From positions 1 through 64,000 of the forward strand of contig JASBRY010000011.1 in NCBI GenBank assembly GCA_030149165.1: DNA of 64,000 nt, read 5' to 3'. Below, piece after piece: positions 54,296 through 63,026 of this stretch (position 1 is the stretch's first letter; each line of letters starts with the position of its first letter). The position numbers were made by a program, and so were the translations under genes. The DNA comes from Phycisphaerales bacterium. GTDB lineage: Bacteria > Planctomycetota > Phycisphaerae > Phycisphaerales > UBA1924. The notes under the pieces are model-generated. The model saw only the letters and a program-made list of their open reading frames with translations. It was not told where the DNA came from and did no database searches.

Positions 54296-55957
54296 TCAAT
54301 CCGCGCGCGGACGCATCATCGGGAATGGGAGCACATCGCGGATCGTGCGCGAGTTGCTCAGCAGCATCACCAATCGATCGATCCCGAGTCCCAGACCACC
54401 TGCTGGGGGCATCCCGACTTTGAGCGCGTTGATGAAGTCTTCATCAAAGTTACGGAATGTGGATTCCTCGTCATCCACTCCAGCGAGTTGCTCGCGGAAC
54501 TTCGCTTCCTGGATATCGGGATCGTTGAGTTCGGTATACGCCGGACCGATCTCCATGCCACCGATGAAGAGGTCCCAACGCTCGGCGAGCGGGATCGTGT
54601 CGTTCATCGTGTCGGCTTTGGGTCGCGTGAGCGGCGAGAGCGCCGCGGGATAATCCAGCACAAAGGTCGGCTTGCTCGGATCGATCGTTGCTTCCGCGAC
54701 TTCCTCGAACAGTTCGTTGACCACGAAGATGTCCGCGATCGGGGTGCCGTCTTCGCTCTTGGTTTTGAATCCACGCTTGGTCGCTTCCTCGCGAGCGCGA
54801 TCCAGATCATCGAACTCGAATCCCAGCGCGTTCTTGAAGAGTTCTTTATAGGTCACACGCTCGAACGGCGCTTCGTAGTTGATGTTCAGATCACCGAACG
54901 GCATCGAGTCGACGCTGCTTCCAGTCGCGTGCGACGCGGTCTGCGCCATCTCACGCACCAAACCCTCAGCGATCTCTCGCATCGTTTCGTAGTTCCCGAA
55001 CGCTTGGTAGAGCTCAAGACTCGTGAACTCAGGATTGTGCGACTTGTCGAGCCCTTCATTGCGGAAGTTTCGGCTGACCTCGAATACGCGAGGCATCCCG
55101 CCGACTAGGAGTCGCTTGAGGTACAACTCCGGCGCGATGCGGAGCGACAATGGGATATCCAGCGCATTCATGTGCGTGAAGAACGGACGCGCCGCGGCTC
55201 CTCCCGCTTGTGTCTGGAGCACAGGTGTATCGACCTCGACAAATCCGAGTCGATCGAGGTTGCTGCGGAGTGCTTTCATCAACTCGCCGCGGAGCATGAA
55301 GACGCGTGTGGTTTCTGGATTGACCCACATATCCAGATAACGCTGTCGATAGCGCATCTCTGTATCCGTGAGTCCCGCGTGCTTTTCTGGAGGAGGGACG
55401 AGACACTTGCTCGCTGGGACAAGCGTGTCGGCCCAGCAAGTGACCTCGCCAGTATTGGTCATCGTGAGTGGTCCCTCGGCGATGACGATGTCTCCGAGAT
55501 CGAGCTTCTTTGCGAGTCCGAATCCTTGCTCGTCGCAATCACGCTTGGATACCGCGATCTGGAACGCGTCGCGCGAGTGATCGCGGAGGTTGAGCCAAAC
55601 CAGTTTGCCGTTGTCGCGTGCGAGCACCACGCGTCCCGCGACTTTGACGCGTGGACGATCATCGACCAGTTCTGGAAGATCACTCTCAGTGATCTCGGGA
55701 TTGTCGCGCTTTGCTTGCTTGCGCGCCTGGTTCGCGTCCTTGTTCGCTTGATCCGCGGCTTGGTCATAGGCGCTGTGCGCCTGCTCAAGATTGATCAGAT
55801 CATCAGTTCGTTGTCCATAGGGGAGCAGTCCGAGCGCGGCGATGTCGTCGCGATTAGCGCGGCGCTGGAGCTCGAGACGATGCAGATCCTGCGATTCGGA
55901 TTGCTCGGTATTCGGTGTTTCGGTGGTTTGGTCACTCATCGTTTCGATGGTATTCAC
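54296..55957 (-). CDS. lysS: Lysine-tRNA ligase (class II)
   Basis: A 553-residue aminoacyl-tRNA synthetase. After an N-terminal tail it has the OB-fold anticodon-binding domain (RVKVAGRVVLARDNGKLVWLNLRD), then class II motif 1 (LRSNLDRLGFVEVDTPVL), motif 2 (RNFRNEGLDKSHNPEFTSLELYQAF) and motif 3 (GLGLGIDRLVMLLSNS). The ending VLPFPMMRP is typical. It is longer than E. coli LysS (505), partly from a 50-residue linker (DQAADQANKDANQARKQAKRD) before the OB fold. A Met at 55957 or 55939 may start it. It follows the Rrf2 regulator with 47 bases between. Confidence 0.96.
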   Translation of the reverse strand: MNTIETMSDQTTETPNTEQSESQDLHRLELQRRANRDDIAALGLLPYGQRTDDLINLEQAHSAYDQAADQANKDANQARKQAKRDNPEITESDLPELVDDRPRVKVAGRVVLARDNGKLVWLNLRDHSRDAFQIAVSKRDCDEQGFGLAKKLDLGDIVIAEGPLTMTNTGEVTCWADTLVPASKCLVPPPEKHAGLTDTEMRYRQRYLDMWVNPETTRVFMLRGELMKALRSNLDRLGFVEVDTPVLQTQAGGAAARPFFTHMNALDIPLSLRIAPELYLKRLLVGGMPRVFEVSRNFRNEGLDKSHNPEFTSLELYQAFGNYETMREIAEGLVREMAQTASHATGSSVDSMPFGDLNINYEAPFERVTYKELFKNALGFEFDDLDRAREEATKRGFKTKSEDGTPIADIFVVNELFEEVAEATIDPSKPTFVLDYPAALSPLTRPKADTMNDTIPLAERWDLFIGGMEIGPAYTELNDPDIQEAKFREQLAGVDDEESTFRNFDEDFINALKVGMPPAGGLGLGIDRLVMLLSNSRTIRDVLPFPMMRPRAD

Positions 55958-56004
55958 GCAAGATCGAGCCGGGACGATCCAACGAGCGCGATGCTCGCTC
56001 TAGA

Positions 56005-56469
56005 TTAGCTTTTCTGACCCAGAGTCAGTTCGACGACGGCGGTCATCTTCTCATCACAGAGCGGCATCGTCCCTCCCAGATCACTGATCAGATCCGCCAT
56101 GGACACATCAGAGAACTGCTTGATGAGCATGTCGATCGCTTCATCGAGCTTGCGATGCAGCGGGCACAGCGCCGAGGAGTGGTTCTTGAGATCGAGCGGG
56201 CAGCTCTTGATTCGATTGATCGGATCGATCGCGTTGATCACATCGAGCATGCTGACCTCGCTCGCGGGACGCGAGAGCCGGTATCCCCCACCAACGCCGC
56301 GTCGGCCTGTGACGATCTCCGAGCGTGCAAGGAGCTGGAGCACCTTCGCGAGGTAGTTCATCGGGACCTTTGTCATCTCGGCGAGTTCCGATGTGGATAC
56401 CAAACCATCAGGTCGATATGCCAGACAGATGGTCGCACGCAATGCGTATTCAGTGGTTTGCGAGAGCAA
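56005..56469 (-). CDS. Rrf2-family transcriptional regulator
   Basis: A 154-residue protein with the Rrf2 start MLSQTTEYALRATICLAYRP and winged helix (STSELAEMTKVPMNYLAKVLQLLARSEIVTGRRGVGGGYRLSR). Members such as IscR and NsrR bind an iron-sulfur cluster. Here two Cys are spaced by 11 residues (SCPLDLKNHSSALCPLHR, about 89-106) with a third Cys near residue 138 (PLCDE). A His two residues after the second Cys resembles the IscR Cys/His pattern. Whether it binds a cluster is inference. It is encoded just upstream of lysS on the same strand. Confidence 0.92.
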   Translation of the reverse strand: MLSQTTEYALRATICLAYRPDGLVSTSELAEMTKVPMNYLAKVLQLLARSEIVTGRRGVGGGYRLSRPASEVSMLDVINAIDPINRIKSCPLDLKNHSSALCPLHRKLDEAIDMLIKQFSDVSMADLISDLGGTMPLCDEKMTAVVELTLGQKS

Positions 56470-56611
56470 TCGGACCTCCGGGTATCCATTGACCTTACTG
56501 GGTCAACACCAAGACTACAAGTCCGCAACTATATTGGAATGATTCCGAGTTGCAGGGAATTTCTATCGAGATCCTTCAAAATTCTGACCAATTGGTCTGT
56601 TTTGGAATCGT

Positions 56612-57697
56612 TCAAGAACCTCCGACGACGCTCCGCAACGCATCGCGAGAATGGTCATCGAGCCCGTCGGCAGGAACGAGTTGGAGCAGATTGTCGATCA
56701 CATCCTCCGTCGATACCTGATCCGCTTGTGCGTTGAAGTTCAGCACGATGCGATGGCGCAGGACTGGATGCGCGATGGCGCGAATCGTTTCAACGCTGAC
56801 CAATCCATCCCCAACGAGCATCGCGTGTGCTTTGGCAGCATGGACCAACGCTTCGCTGGCGCGAGGGCCGGCGCCCCACGACACATAGTCGCGGATCATG
56901 TCTGGGATACCCGATGCGTCCGATTCGTTGACGCGCGTGGCGCGGACCAATCGCAACGCGTACTTGCACACATGCTCCGGGACTGGGGTGTGTTTGATGA
57001 TCTTCTGCGCTTCAAGAATCCGATCCGGACCAACCACGGCGTTTACTGGATCCTCGCCTTTGGTCGCGCTGCGTTTGATCACTTCCAGTTCTTCCGCTTC
57101 AGTCGGATAGCGCACGAGGATCTGGAACATGAATCGGTCGAGCTGCGCTTCAGGGAGCGGATAGGTCCCCTCCTGCTCGAGTGGGTTCTGTGTCGCGAGC
57201 ACGAAGAACGGATCCGGGAGCGCGTGGCGCTGACCACCAGCCGTGACTTGTCGCTCTTGCATCGCTTCGAGCAGCGCCGCTTGTGTTTTCGGAGGTGTTC
57301 TATTGATCTCGTCGGCGAGGATCACGCTCGAGAAGATCGGGCCGGGAACGAAACGGAGCGATCGCTGTCCCGTTGCTTTGTCTTCCTCGATCACTTCGGT
57401 TCCAGTGATATCGCTGGGCATGAGGTCGGGCGTGAACTGGATGCGATTGAAATCAAGCTCCATCGCTTGCGCGATCGTGGAGATGACGAGTGTCTTTGCG
57501 AGTCCTGGAACGCCGACGAGCATCGCGTGTCCTCTGGAGAAGACCGCCATGAGGATCTGATCGATGACCTCGTCTTGTCCGACGATGACCTTCCTGATCT
57601 CGGCTTTGAGCAGGTCGTAGCTCTCGCGCACTAGAGCGATCATCTCCTCACCTGATTTGGAGCCTGAACTGGAGTTGGTTTCATGGTTCTCGGACAT
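56612..57697 (-). CDS. MoxR-family AAA+ ATPase
   Basis: A 361-residue ATPase. Walker A GVPGLAKT (about 62-69), Walker B VILADEINRTPPKTQAALLEAMQE and sensor-1 ATQNPLEQEGTYPLPEAQLDRF are the MoxR signatures. The start at 57697 is well supported: AGGAGG lies seven bases upstream. A longer in-frame reading to 57898 crosses the terminator hairpins and is rejected. MoxR proteins work with VWA-domain partners on protein assembly, usually encoded directly downstream; none is present here, and the next gene 142 bases away is the Rrf2 regulator. Confidence 0.93.
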   Translation of the reverse strand: MSENHETNSSSGSKSGEEMIALVRESYDLLKAEIRKVIVGQDEVIDQILMAVFSRGHAMLVGVPGLAKTLVISTIAQAMELDFNRIQFTPDLMPSDITGTEVIEEDKATGQRSLRFVPGPIFSSVILADEINRTPPKTQAALLEAMQERQVTAGGQRHALPDPFFVLATQNPLEQEGTYPLPEAQLDRFMFQILVRYPTEAEELEVIKRSATKGEDPVNAVVGPDRILEAQKIIKHTPVPEHVCKYALRLVRATRVNESDASGIPDMIRDYVSWGAGPRASEALVHAAKAHAMLVGDGLVSVETIRAIAHPVLRHRIVLNFNAQADQVSTEDVIDNLLQLVPADGLDDHSRDALRSVVGGS

Positions 57698-58005
57698 ATC
57701 GGTTCCTCCTTGAATCGGATCCTGACTCACATCATACCGATCGGACGCACCATCGGTGCTTGGATTGCATCGTTGGTCGGATTGAAGCTCGAAGAGTTCA
57801 AAAAAAGATGGCGGCTGCACGGGGTCTCGTCGCGCAGCCGCCGGGGAACGGTTCTGGAGTACAGAACCGGCGTCGTGGTCAAGTTGGTGAGCGTTCACAA
57901 CACTGTGCGATCACTCGATGTTGATGGTTGGGATTGTCCCGCCATCAGTTTCAACCGATCAGCAAAAACCGGGTTGCAGTTTCCCGGCTGCTGAATGTGA
58001 AGAAT
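57698..58005 (-). terminator. Intergenic region with three tandem hairpins (terminator block)
   Basis: No gene in these 308 bases. On the minus strand, after the PDZ gene, the first hairpin is CCGGG/CCCGG with a T run (plus 57964-57987). Then CGGTTCTG/CAGAACCG (57849-57869), then GGCGGCTGC/GCAGCCGCC (57810-57842) followed by seven T (plus A run 57800-57806). The first and third look like complete intrinsic terminators. The moxR promoter must lie between about 57700 and 57800. Confidence 0.85.
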
Positions 58006-59367
58006 TCAATCTTCTTCCAAACGATCGATCAGACGCTCGATGAGGTCCGACAAGCTCTCCATGCGTTCATCGAGCGAGCTTTCCAGCGCCTCGAGACGAT
58101 CTTCGAGCTCCGCCATTCGATCGTTGATCTCCGATTCGATCTCCGGCATCGCCGCGTGGAGCTTGTCTTCGAGCTCATTGATGTGGTTCTGGAGTCCCTC
58201 AGCGTGGCGCTTGAGCAGGAGTTGGCCGTCCTTGTACTCCATCGTCAGACGCTCGGCATTCCGCATCGCTTCCTCCGCTTTGCGTTGCATCTGATCCGCA
58301 AAGAAGCGGCGCTCTGCACGCTCGGCTTGGTCTTCGGCTTCGACATGGAGTTCGATGATGCCGTCCATATCGCCGTCATCGAAGTGTGACCAGAGGTTCT
58401 CGTGGAGCGATGCGCGGATCTGCTCTTCGATCTCGCGGATTTTGCTCTCTTCGATGCCTTGAGCACGGAGTGCTTCGATGATCTTGTCGTGGGTCTTGCG
58501 TTGGGTTTCTTTGCTGAAGAACTCTGCGTCAGCCGGGAACTTGAAGTTGCCCTGTCCATCGCTTGTGGTCCATGTTCCAGTAGTGCGTGGGAGGGAGGTG
58601 TGCCCGAGCGCTTGCGCATCGTACGCGAAGAGCTTGGTGTTGAGCTTCATCTTCTCGCCTTTGCGGACGACGACGATCTTGATCTCATCTCCAGGCTCGT
58701 GATTGGAGAGCAGCTTGGTCAATCCCGCAGGGGACAAGCCGTCGGATCCATCGATGGAAATGATGATGTCTTTGTCTTTGATTCCTGCTTTGTCGGCGCT
58801 GAGTCCTTTGATGACGCGCTCGACGAGGATCGCGTCGCCTTGGATCCCGAGATGCTCGCGGAGCGAGTCGCTTGGTTCATCGGTGTAGATCCCGAGCATG
58901 ACCTTGGGTTGTTCTTTGACCTCCGCAACGAACTGAGCGTCGCCCATGCCTTGTCCGACCCATTGCTTGATGCTCCCGTCGTGACCTTCAGCGACAAAGA
59001 CGGATTGCTTTCCAAAATCCTTCCCGAATCTGGTGTTGTGGTGACGATCGAGCTTGAACTCGTGGAGCGCCTTGCCGTCTTCGGAGAGGATGATGAATAC
59101 ATTTTCTTTTTGTTTGAGTTGGTTCTCAGGGACTTTCTTGCCGTCGAGTTTGATAATGAACTCGCCGCCGTCCATTTTGAGTTCGTAGGTGTGTGTGCCG
59201 TCGTTGACACGCTCAACCCAAACGGAATGCTCGACATGCTCAGTGTCTTCATGCGGATGATCGACGCTCTCGACGACGAAGCCGTCTGTGCTGTTGACAG
59301 AGTTCGAAGCGAGCGCGAGACCTGAGAGTCCGGCGAGCAGTGCGATGGTCAGTGGTGTTCGTTTCAT
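58006..59367 (-). CDS. Secreted PDZ-domain protein with long coiled coil
   Basis: A 453-residue protein with signal peptide MKRTPLTIALLAGLSGLALA. A beta-rich N-terminal part (HTYELKMDGGEFIIKLDGKKV) leads to a PDZ domain (about 154-250; GDAILVERVIKGLSADKAGIKDKDIIISIDG and HEPGDEIKIVVVRKGEKMKL). The last 170 residues are heptad-rich helix (AERRFFADQMQRKAEEAMRNAERL... LEALESSLDERMESLSDLIERLIDRLEED). No protease domain is present, so it is not a DegP/HtrA enzyme. It follows the anti-sigma factor gene and may be regulated by, or feed into, that sigma/anti-sigma pair, with its PDZ binding exposed C-termini as in DegS; this is inference. Confidence 0.85.
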   Translation of the reverse strand: MKRTPLTIALLAGLSGLALASNSVNSTDGFVVESVDHPHEDTEHVEHSVWVERVNDGTHTYELKMDGGEFIIKLDGKKVPENQLKQKENVFIILSEDGKALHEFKLDRHHNTRFGKDFGKQSVFVAEGHDGSIKQWVGQGMGDAQFVAEVKEQPKVMLGIYTDEPSDSLREHLGIQGDAILVERVIKGLSADKAGIKDKDIIISIDGSDGLSPAGLTKLLSNHEPGDEIKIVVVRKGEKMKLNTKLFAYDAQALGHTSLPRTTGTWTTSDGQGNFKFPADAEFFSKETQRKTHDKIIEALRAQGIEESKIREIEEQIRASLHENLWSHFDDGDMDGIIELHVEAEDQAERAERRFFADQMQRKAEEAMRNAERLTMEYKDGQLLLKRHAEGLQNHINELEDKLHAAMPEIESEINDRMAELEDRLEALESSLDERMESLSDLIERLIDRLEED

Positions 59368-59501
59368 TGGGATGCCTCCGTGATGGCGCTGAGCCGTGGT
59401 AAGTACTGGTTATGGTTCATCCCGAGCAAGTGCAACTCGGGACGCTTACTCAGATGCGCGTGATTCGTAAATCCGTCACGGCATCGAGGAAATTCATTGA
59501 T

Positions 59502-60191
59502 TTAGAACGCGCTCCCTCGCTTGAGGGTCTTGAGATCGACTGGGACCACAACTGGGTTCCCGAACTCGTCCACCGCTTCGCGGAACGCTTGATCCAGAAC
59601 ACGGCGTTCGATCACCTGACGCAGGTAGATGACCTCGACAGTCCCATCCACGAGCGGGCGTGTCTCAACGACCACATGGTCCGGCATCTCCCCCACCACC
59701 TTGCCGTCCGCTTGTCCGGCTTGCAGGTACTGGTTGAACGCTTGTTCAGGATCTGCCGCATTGAGTGGGACCATGCTCCCTGTTTGCGGATTGGTTCCGA
59801 GCGGATTGGTTGTTTGGTTCATCGAGAAGGTGCCTGTGAACCAGCCGAGCATCAGGACGGCGGCGACGGCCCATCCACCCCAACGAGCCGCGGCGTTGAC
59901 ACGCGATTCGAAGACGATCGGAGATCCCGATCCTCCAGGAAGATCCACACCATCAGCGATGCTTGATGCCGCGTGCATGACCTCGCACAGCGCTTCGTGC
60001 TCACGCTGCGCATCACTCAGGTCGTTCCAGACCTCCGCATCGGTCGATGCGAGGATGCGGAACGAGGACCAGTCCTCGGCGCTTGCGGAACCATCGATCA
60101 CACGCGAGATCAGCAGATCACGCAGGTGCGCGGAGTTCTCCTCAGTCCATTCGCTGGATGAGCTGTTGGTGTTGTCTTTGTTCATATCCAT
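59502..60191 (-). CDS. Membrane-anchored anti-sigma factor (putative)
   Basis: A 229-residue protein. The N-terminal half (WTEENSAHLRDLLISRVIDGSASAEDWSSFRIL... SDAQREHEALCEVM) is helical and cytoplasmic, like anti-sigma domains in planctomycetes, though without the HxxxCxxC zinc motif. One membrane helix follows (about 104-122, WGGWAVAAVLMLGWFTGTF), then an extracytoplasmic part. Its ATG at 60191 shares one base with the sigma-factor stop (TGATG), with GGAGG six bases before it, so the two genes are translationally coupled. This coupling plus the architecture is the basis for the call. Confidence 0.78.
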   Translation of the reverse strand: MDMNKDNTNSSSSEWTEENSAHLRDLLISRVIDGSASAEDWSSFRILASTDAEVWNDLSDAQREHEALCEVMHAASSIADGVDLPGGSGSPIVFESRVNAAARWGGWAVAAVLMLGWFTGTFSMNQTTNPLGTNPQTGSMVPLNAADPEQAFNQYLQAGQADGKVVGEMPDHVVVETRPLVDGTVEVIYLRQVIERRVLDQAFREAVDEFGNPVVVPVDLKTLKRGSAF

Positions 60192-60970
60192 CAAGCACCT
60201 CCGACGCGCACGGCGCGTGTGTCTTGTTTCTGCTGTGCGCTGATTTGCTTCGATTTATCTTGCTTGGATTGGAGGTCCAGCGTTTCTCGGAGCATGCGTC
60301 TCCCACGCGCGATGCGCGTCTCAACGGTTGTTTCTGGGAGCGAGAGCACCTCGGCGATCTGTTTGTAACTCATCGACTGCTGACAGCGCATGAGCACGGG
60401 CTCCCTGTATTTCTCTGGAAGACTCAGCGCCGCGTCGAGCACGCGCTTCGCGTCTTCCGAGAGCTGCATCGATCCGATCGAGTCGGATTCGTTCTTTCCA
60501 CGGCCTACGAGCCGGAGCATGCCGGCGCGTTTGCGCGATGCCTTGCGTCCCTGCTCGCGAGCGATGTTGATCGTCACGGTTCTGAGCCAAGGCTTGAACA
60601 GGGCCGGATCACGCACCTCGTGCACCTTCCGGCAGACCTGCAACGCGACGATCTGAAGCAAGTCCTCCAGATCCGCTTCGCGAGGTTTGTGCGCCATCAG
60701 GATCACAGCGACCCATCGGCGCACGCCGACCCAGACCTGGGACAGCGCCTCGGCGTGTCCCTCGATCGCTTGCTCGATCGGCAGTGTCTGTTCCCATCGT
60801 TCACTCAAGACCCGGATCCCCTGCTGATGCGTGTGTCTTCGATCATTCAACTGCTTGTCCACAACACGGATGCGCCGCTCTGGTGCTCCTGTCACGATCT
60901 GGGAACATTGGGAGCACAATTTTCGAGACCAGAGCGTGCCGCAAATGCTTGTGATGCGAGCAGTTCCCAT
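60191..60970 (-). CDS. ECF-type RNA polymerase sigma factor
   Basis: A 259-residue frame. Sigma region 2 is around EADLEDLLQIVALQVCRKVHEVRDPALFKPWLRTVTINIAREQGRK (the DLLQ and W-x-x-T motifs), and region 4 is SLPEKYREPVLMRCQQSMSYKQIAEVLSLPETTVETRIARGRRMLRETL, a typical ECF helix-turn-helix. The first 55 residues are not ECF-like, and a TTG at 60808 with GGGG upstream would give a more standard protein of about 205 residues; the start is uncertain. It is followed without gap by its putative anti-sigma factor, the usual arrangement for envelope stress control. Divergent from tatC by 39 bases. Confidence 0.88.
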   Translation of the reverse strand: MGTARITSICGTLWSRKLCSQCSQIVTGAPERRIRVVDKQLNDRRHTHQQGIRVLSERWEQTLPIEQAIEGHAEALSQVWVGVRRWVAVILMAHKPREADLEDLLQIVALQVCRKVHEVRDPALFKPWLRTVTINIAREQGRKASRKRAGMLRLVGRGKNESDSIGSMQLSEDAKRVLDAALSLPEKYREPVLMRCQQSMSYKQIAEVLSLPETTVETRIARGRRMLRETLDLQSKQDKSKQISAQQKQDTRAVRVGGA

Positions 60971-61009
60971 AAGTATTACTGGTCAGATGCCCCCTAGAGT
61001 TGCAGGCTC

Positions 61010-62086
61010 ATGAGCGACGACGCATCACAATCCCGATTTCCGGCTCGAAACAACGGTTCTCAAGCTTCTCAGCTGCCTGGGAGGATCGAGCACGATCCGC
61101 ACACGATGTCGCTCGGAGATCACCTCGAGGACCTGCGGAAGCGGATTTTCTTCGCACTCATCGGCATCATCCCGATTTTCGTCGTCGCGTTCGCTTCGGG
61201 ACGCTTCCTGCTCGATCTGCTGATTCGTCCAGCTCGTCGCAAACTCCTCGACGGCGGACAGGGCACCTCGCTGCTCGCGACCGGACCATTCGAGACCTTC
61301 GGGACAGTCGTGCATCTCGCTGTGGTCGTGACGCTGCTGCTGGGATCGCCTTGGATTCTGTATCACTTGTGGAAGTTTGTCTCGCCGGGACTGTACAAGC
61401 ACGAGCGCCGCGTGGTGCATCTGCTGATCCCGTTCTCTGGATTGCTGACCGTGCTCAGCATCTTGTTCTTGTACTTCGTGATCCTGCCTGTGATCCTCGC
61501 GTTCTTTATCGGATACGCATCGAAAGTTTCAGGTCAGGAGTTCGTCGCGACGGCGCCGCTCGCTGAAGGGATTGTGCTCCCGACGATTCCAGTGCTGCAA
61601 GCGGACCCTGAATCCCCAAGCATCGGCATGACCTGGATCAACGAATCGATGATGCAACAACGCGTCGTCATCGGGATCGATCCGAGCGACCAATCCCCGA
61701 TCATCCGCGCGATCCAGCTCACGACGGACATCGGGATCATCCAGCAGTATCGCATCAGCGAGTACATCAAGACGGTGCTCAACATGGGACTCGCGTTCGG
61801 GATCGCGTTCCAGACACCTGTCGTCGTGGTGATGCTCGGATGGGTCGGGATACTCGATCCATACGCGATGGGACGATTCCGCAAACATGCGATCGCGATC
61901 TGCGCGATCCTTGGCGCGTTCCTGACCCCTGCGGATCCGCTCTCGATGATCCTGCTCGCGGGCCCGCTGTACGCGTTGTACGAGTTGGGTCTGTTTATTG
62001 TCAAGGTGCTGCCGCTCTCAAAGGTCATCGGCGATGTACGCGAGGATCAGGATCAAGACGCGATCACACCTCCAGACGAGAGATAG
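61010..62086 (+). CDS. tatC: Twin-arginine translocase subunit TatC
   Basis: A 358-residue membrane protein that recognises folded-protein signal peptides. The N-terminal MSLGDHLEDLRKRI motif, FVSPGLYKHERR (the first cytoplasmic/periplasmic signature) and the helix-5/6 stretch AFGIAFQTPVVVVMLGWVGI are all present, with LTPADPLSMILLAGPLYALYELG near the end. A 30-residue polar N-terminal tail and a large insertion (about 185-250) in the periplasmic loop between helices 4 and 5 make it about 100 residues longer than E. coli TatC. tatA is not adjacent. tadA follows after ten bases. Confidence 0.93.
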   Translation: MSDDASQSRFPARNNGSQASQLPGRIEHDPHTMSLGDHLEDLRKRIFFALIGIIPIFVVAFASGRFLLDLLIRPARRKLLDGGQGTSLLATGPFETFGTVVHLAVVVTLLLGSPWILYHLWKFVSPGLYKHERRVVHLLIPFSGLLTVLSILFLYFVILPVILAFFIGYASKVSGQEFVATAPLAEGIVLPTIPVLQADPESPSIGMTWINESMMQQRVVIGIDPSDQSPIIRAIQLTTDIGIIQQYRISEYIKTVLNMGLAFGIAFQTPVVVVMLGWVGILDPYAMGRFRKHAIAICAILGAFLTPADPLSMILLAGPLYALYELGLFIVKVLPLSKVIGDVREDQDQDAITPPDER

Positions 62087-62096
62087 ATCAGCAGAC

Positions 62097-62576
62097 ATGA
62101 ACACGACTGAATCGACTCCAACTGAACTGGATCTGCGGATGATGCGACGAGCACTGGAACTCGCGGATCAAGCGCAGCAGATCGGTGAGGTCCCAGTCGG
62201 AGCGGTGGTCTACGAAACAGACACCGGCACCATCCTCGGCGAGGGTTCCAACACACGCGAGTGCGACAAGAACCCCACAGGACACGCAGAGTTCACCGCG
62301 ATCCTCAACGCGTGCAAAGCGATCGACGACTGGCGCCTGAATCATTGCACGCTCGTCGTCACGCTTGAGCCGTGTCCGATGTGCGCTGGATTGATCGTCA
62401 ACGCTCGTGTTGGAAGGTTGGTTTACGGCGCGGATGATCCCAAAGCGGGAGCTGTGCGTTCGCTGTACAACCTTTGCGATGACGAGCGTCTGAACCATCG
62501 CTCAGACATCATCGCCGGAGTGATGGCTCAGGAATCGTCCGAAGTGCTCAAAGCGTTCTTCAAGCGTCTGAGGTAG
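62097..62576 (+). CDS. tadA: tRNA-specific adenosine deaminase TadA
   Basis: A 159-residue zinc enzyme converting A34 of tRNA-Arg(ACG) to inosine. It has the first zinc/proton-relay motif HAE (TGHAEFTAIL), the CPMCAGLIVNARVGRLVYGADDPKAGA motif with PCPMC zinc Cys pair, and the NHR (LNHRSDIIAGV) substrate loop. ATG at 62097 begins MNTTESTPTELDLRMMRRALELAD; the frame extends upstream into tatC but the extra part has no counterpart. Cotranscribed with tatC (ten-base gap). Confidence 0.93.
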   Translation: MNTTESTPTELDLRMMRRALELADQAQQIGEVPVGAVVYETDTGTILGEGSNTRECDKNPTGHAEFTAILNACKAIDDWRLNHCTLVVTLEPCPMCAGLIVNARVGRLVYGADDPKAGAVRSLYNLCDDERLNHRSDIIAGVMAQESSEVLKAFFKRLR

Positions 62577-63026
62577 GTTGGGGGGACGCACGCGATCGGG
62601 ACTGATCTCTCGTGAGTGCTTCGATCATTGCTCTGAATACCAGCTACATCACTCCATTGGGTTATCCCACAGTTGCCCACACTCATGTGGAGTGCTCACA
62701 CGATCTTGACACTTCGACTCATCGAGTGTCTCTTCTCTTTACCCTCAATTAGATAAGAATTCAGTGGTAGTCGTAATTAGAGCGCCCAAATGGTGAACAA
62801 CAAGTACTCGAAATGCTATATATCCCTATCAATGATGCACTTACAGACGAAATAAGCGCCCACACAACCTGTCGGTTGTCTGTCGGTAATTGGACATAGC
62901 GCTCGATCAAATTGTGTGTGCTCAGAGAGGCGCTTTGACAATTGTGCAGATGACAACGCGCATCGGAGCGCAATTCCGCGCTTATCCACGGCTTATCCCC
63001 AGAGTTGGAGACAACTGAAAGTGTGA
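62577..63026. other. Gene-free region between tadA and dnaA; candidate replication origin
   Basis: A 450-base gap without a supported gene (a 70-codon minus-strand frame is not convincing). It has two DnaA-box-like 9-mers near its right end, a diverged one near 62675, and AT-richer patches (about 62740-62780 and 62812-62835) between them. Lying directly at the 3' end of dnaA, it is the best place in the window for oriC. There is no sequence proof. Confidence 0.45.
62982..63001 (+). promoter_or_regulatory. Two DnaA-box-like 9-mers, 11 bases apart
   Basis: TTATCCACG (62982-62990) and TTATCCCCA (62993-63001) each differ by one base from the consensus TTATCCACA. They have the same orientation and a start-to-start distance of 11 bases, one helical turn, as in origin arrays. 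A weaker TTGCCCACA lies at about 62673. Confidence 0.5.

Noticed and set aside
56612..57898. 428-codon version of the moxR gene
   Set aside because: The extension crosses two terminator hairpins; the internal ATG at 57697 has an AGGAGG at ideal spacing.
62761..62973. 70-codon minus-strand frame in the dnaA-tadA gap
   Set aside because: No ribosome site, no domain, lies in a region better explained as regulatory or origin DNA.
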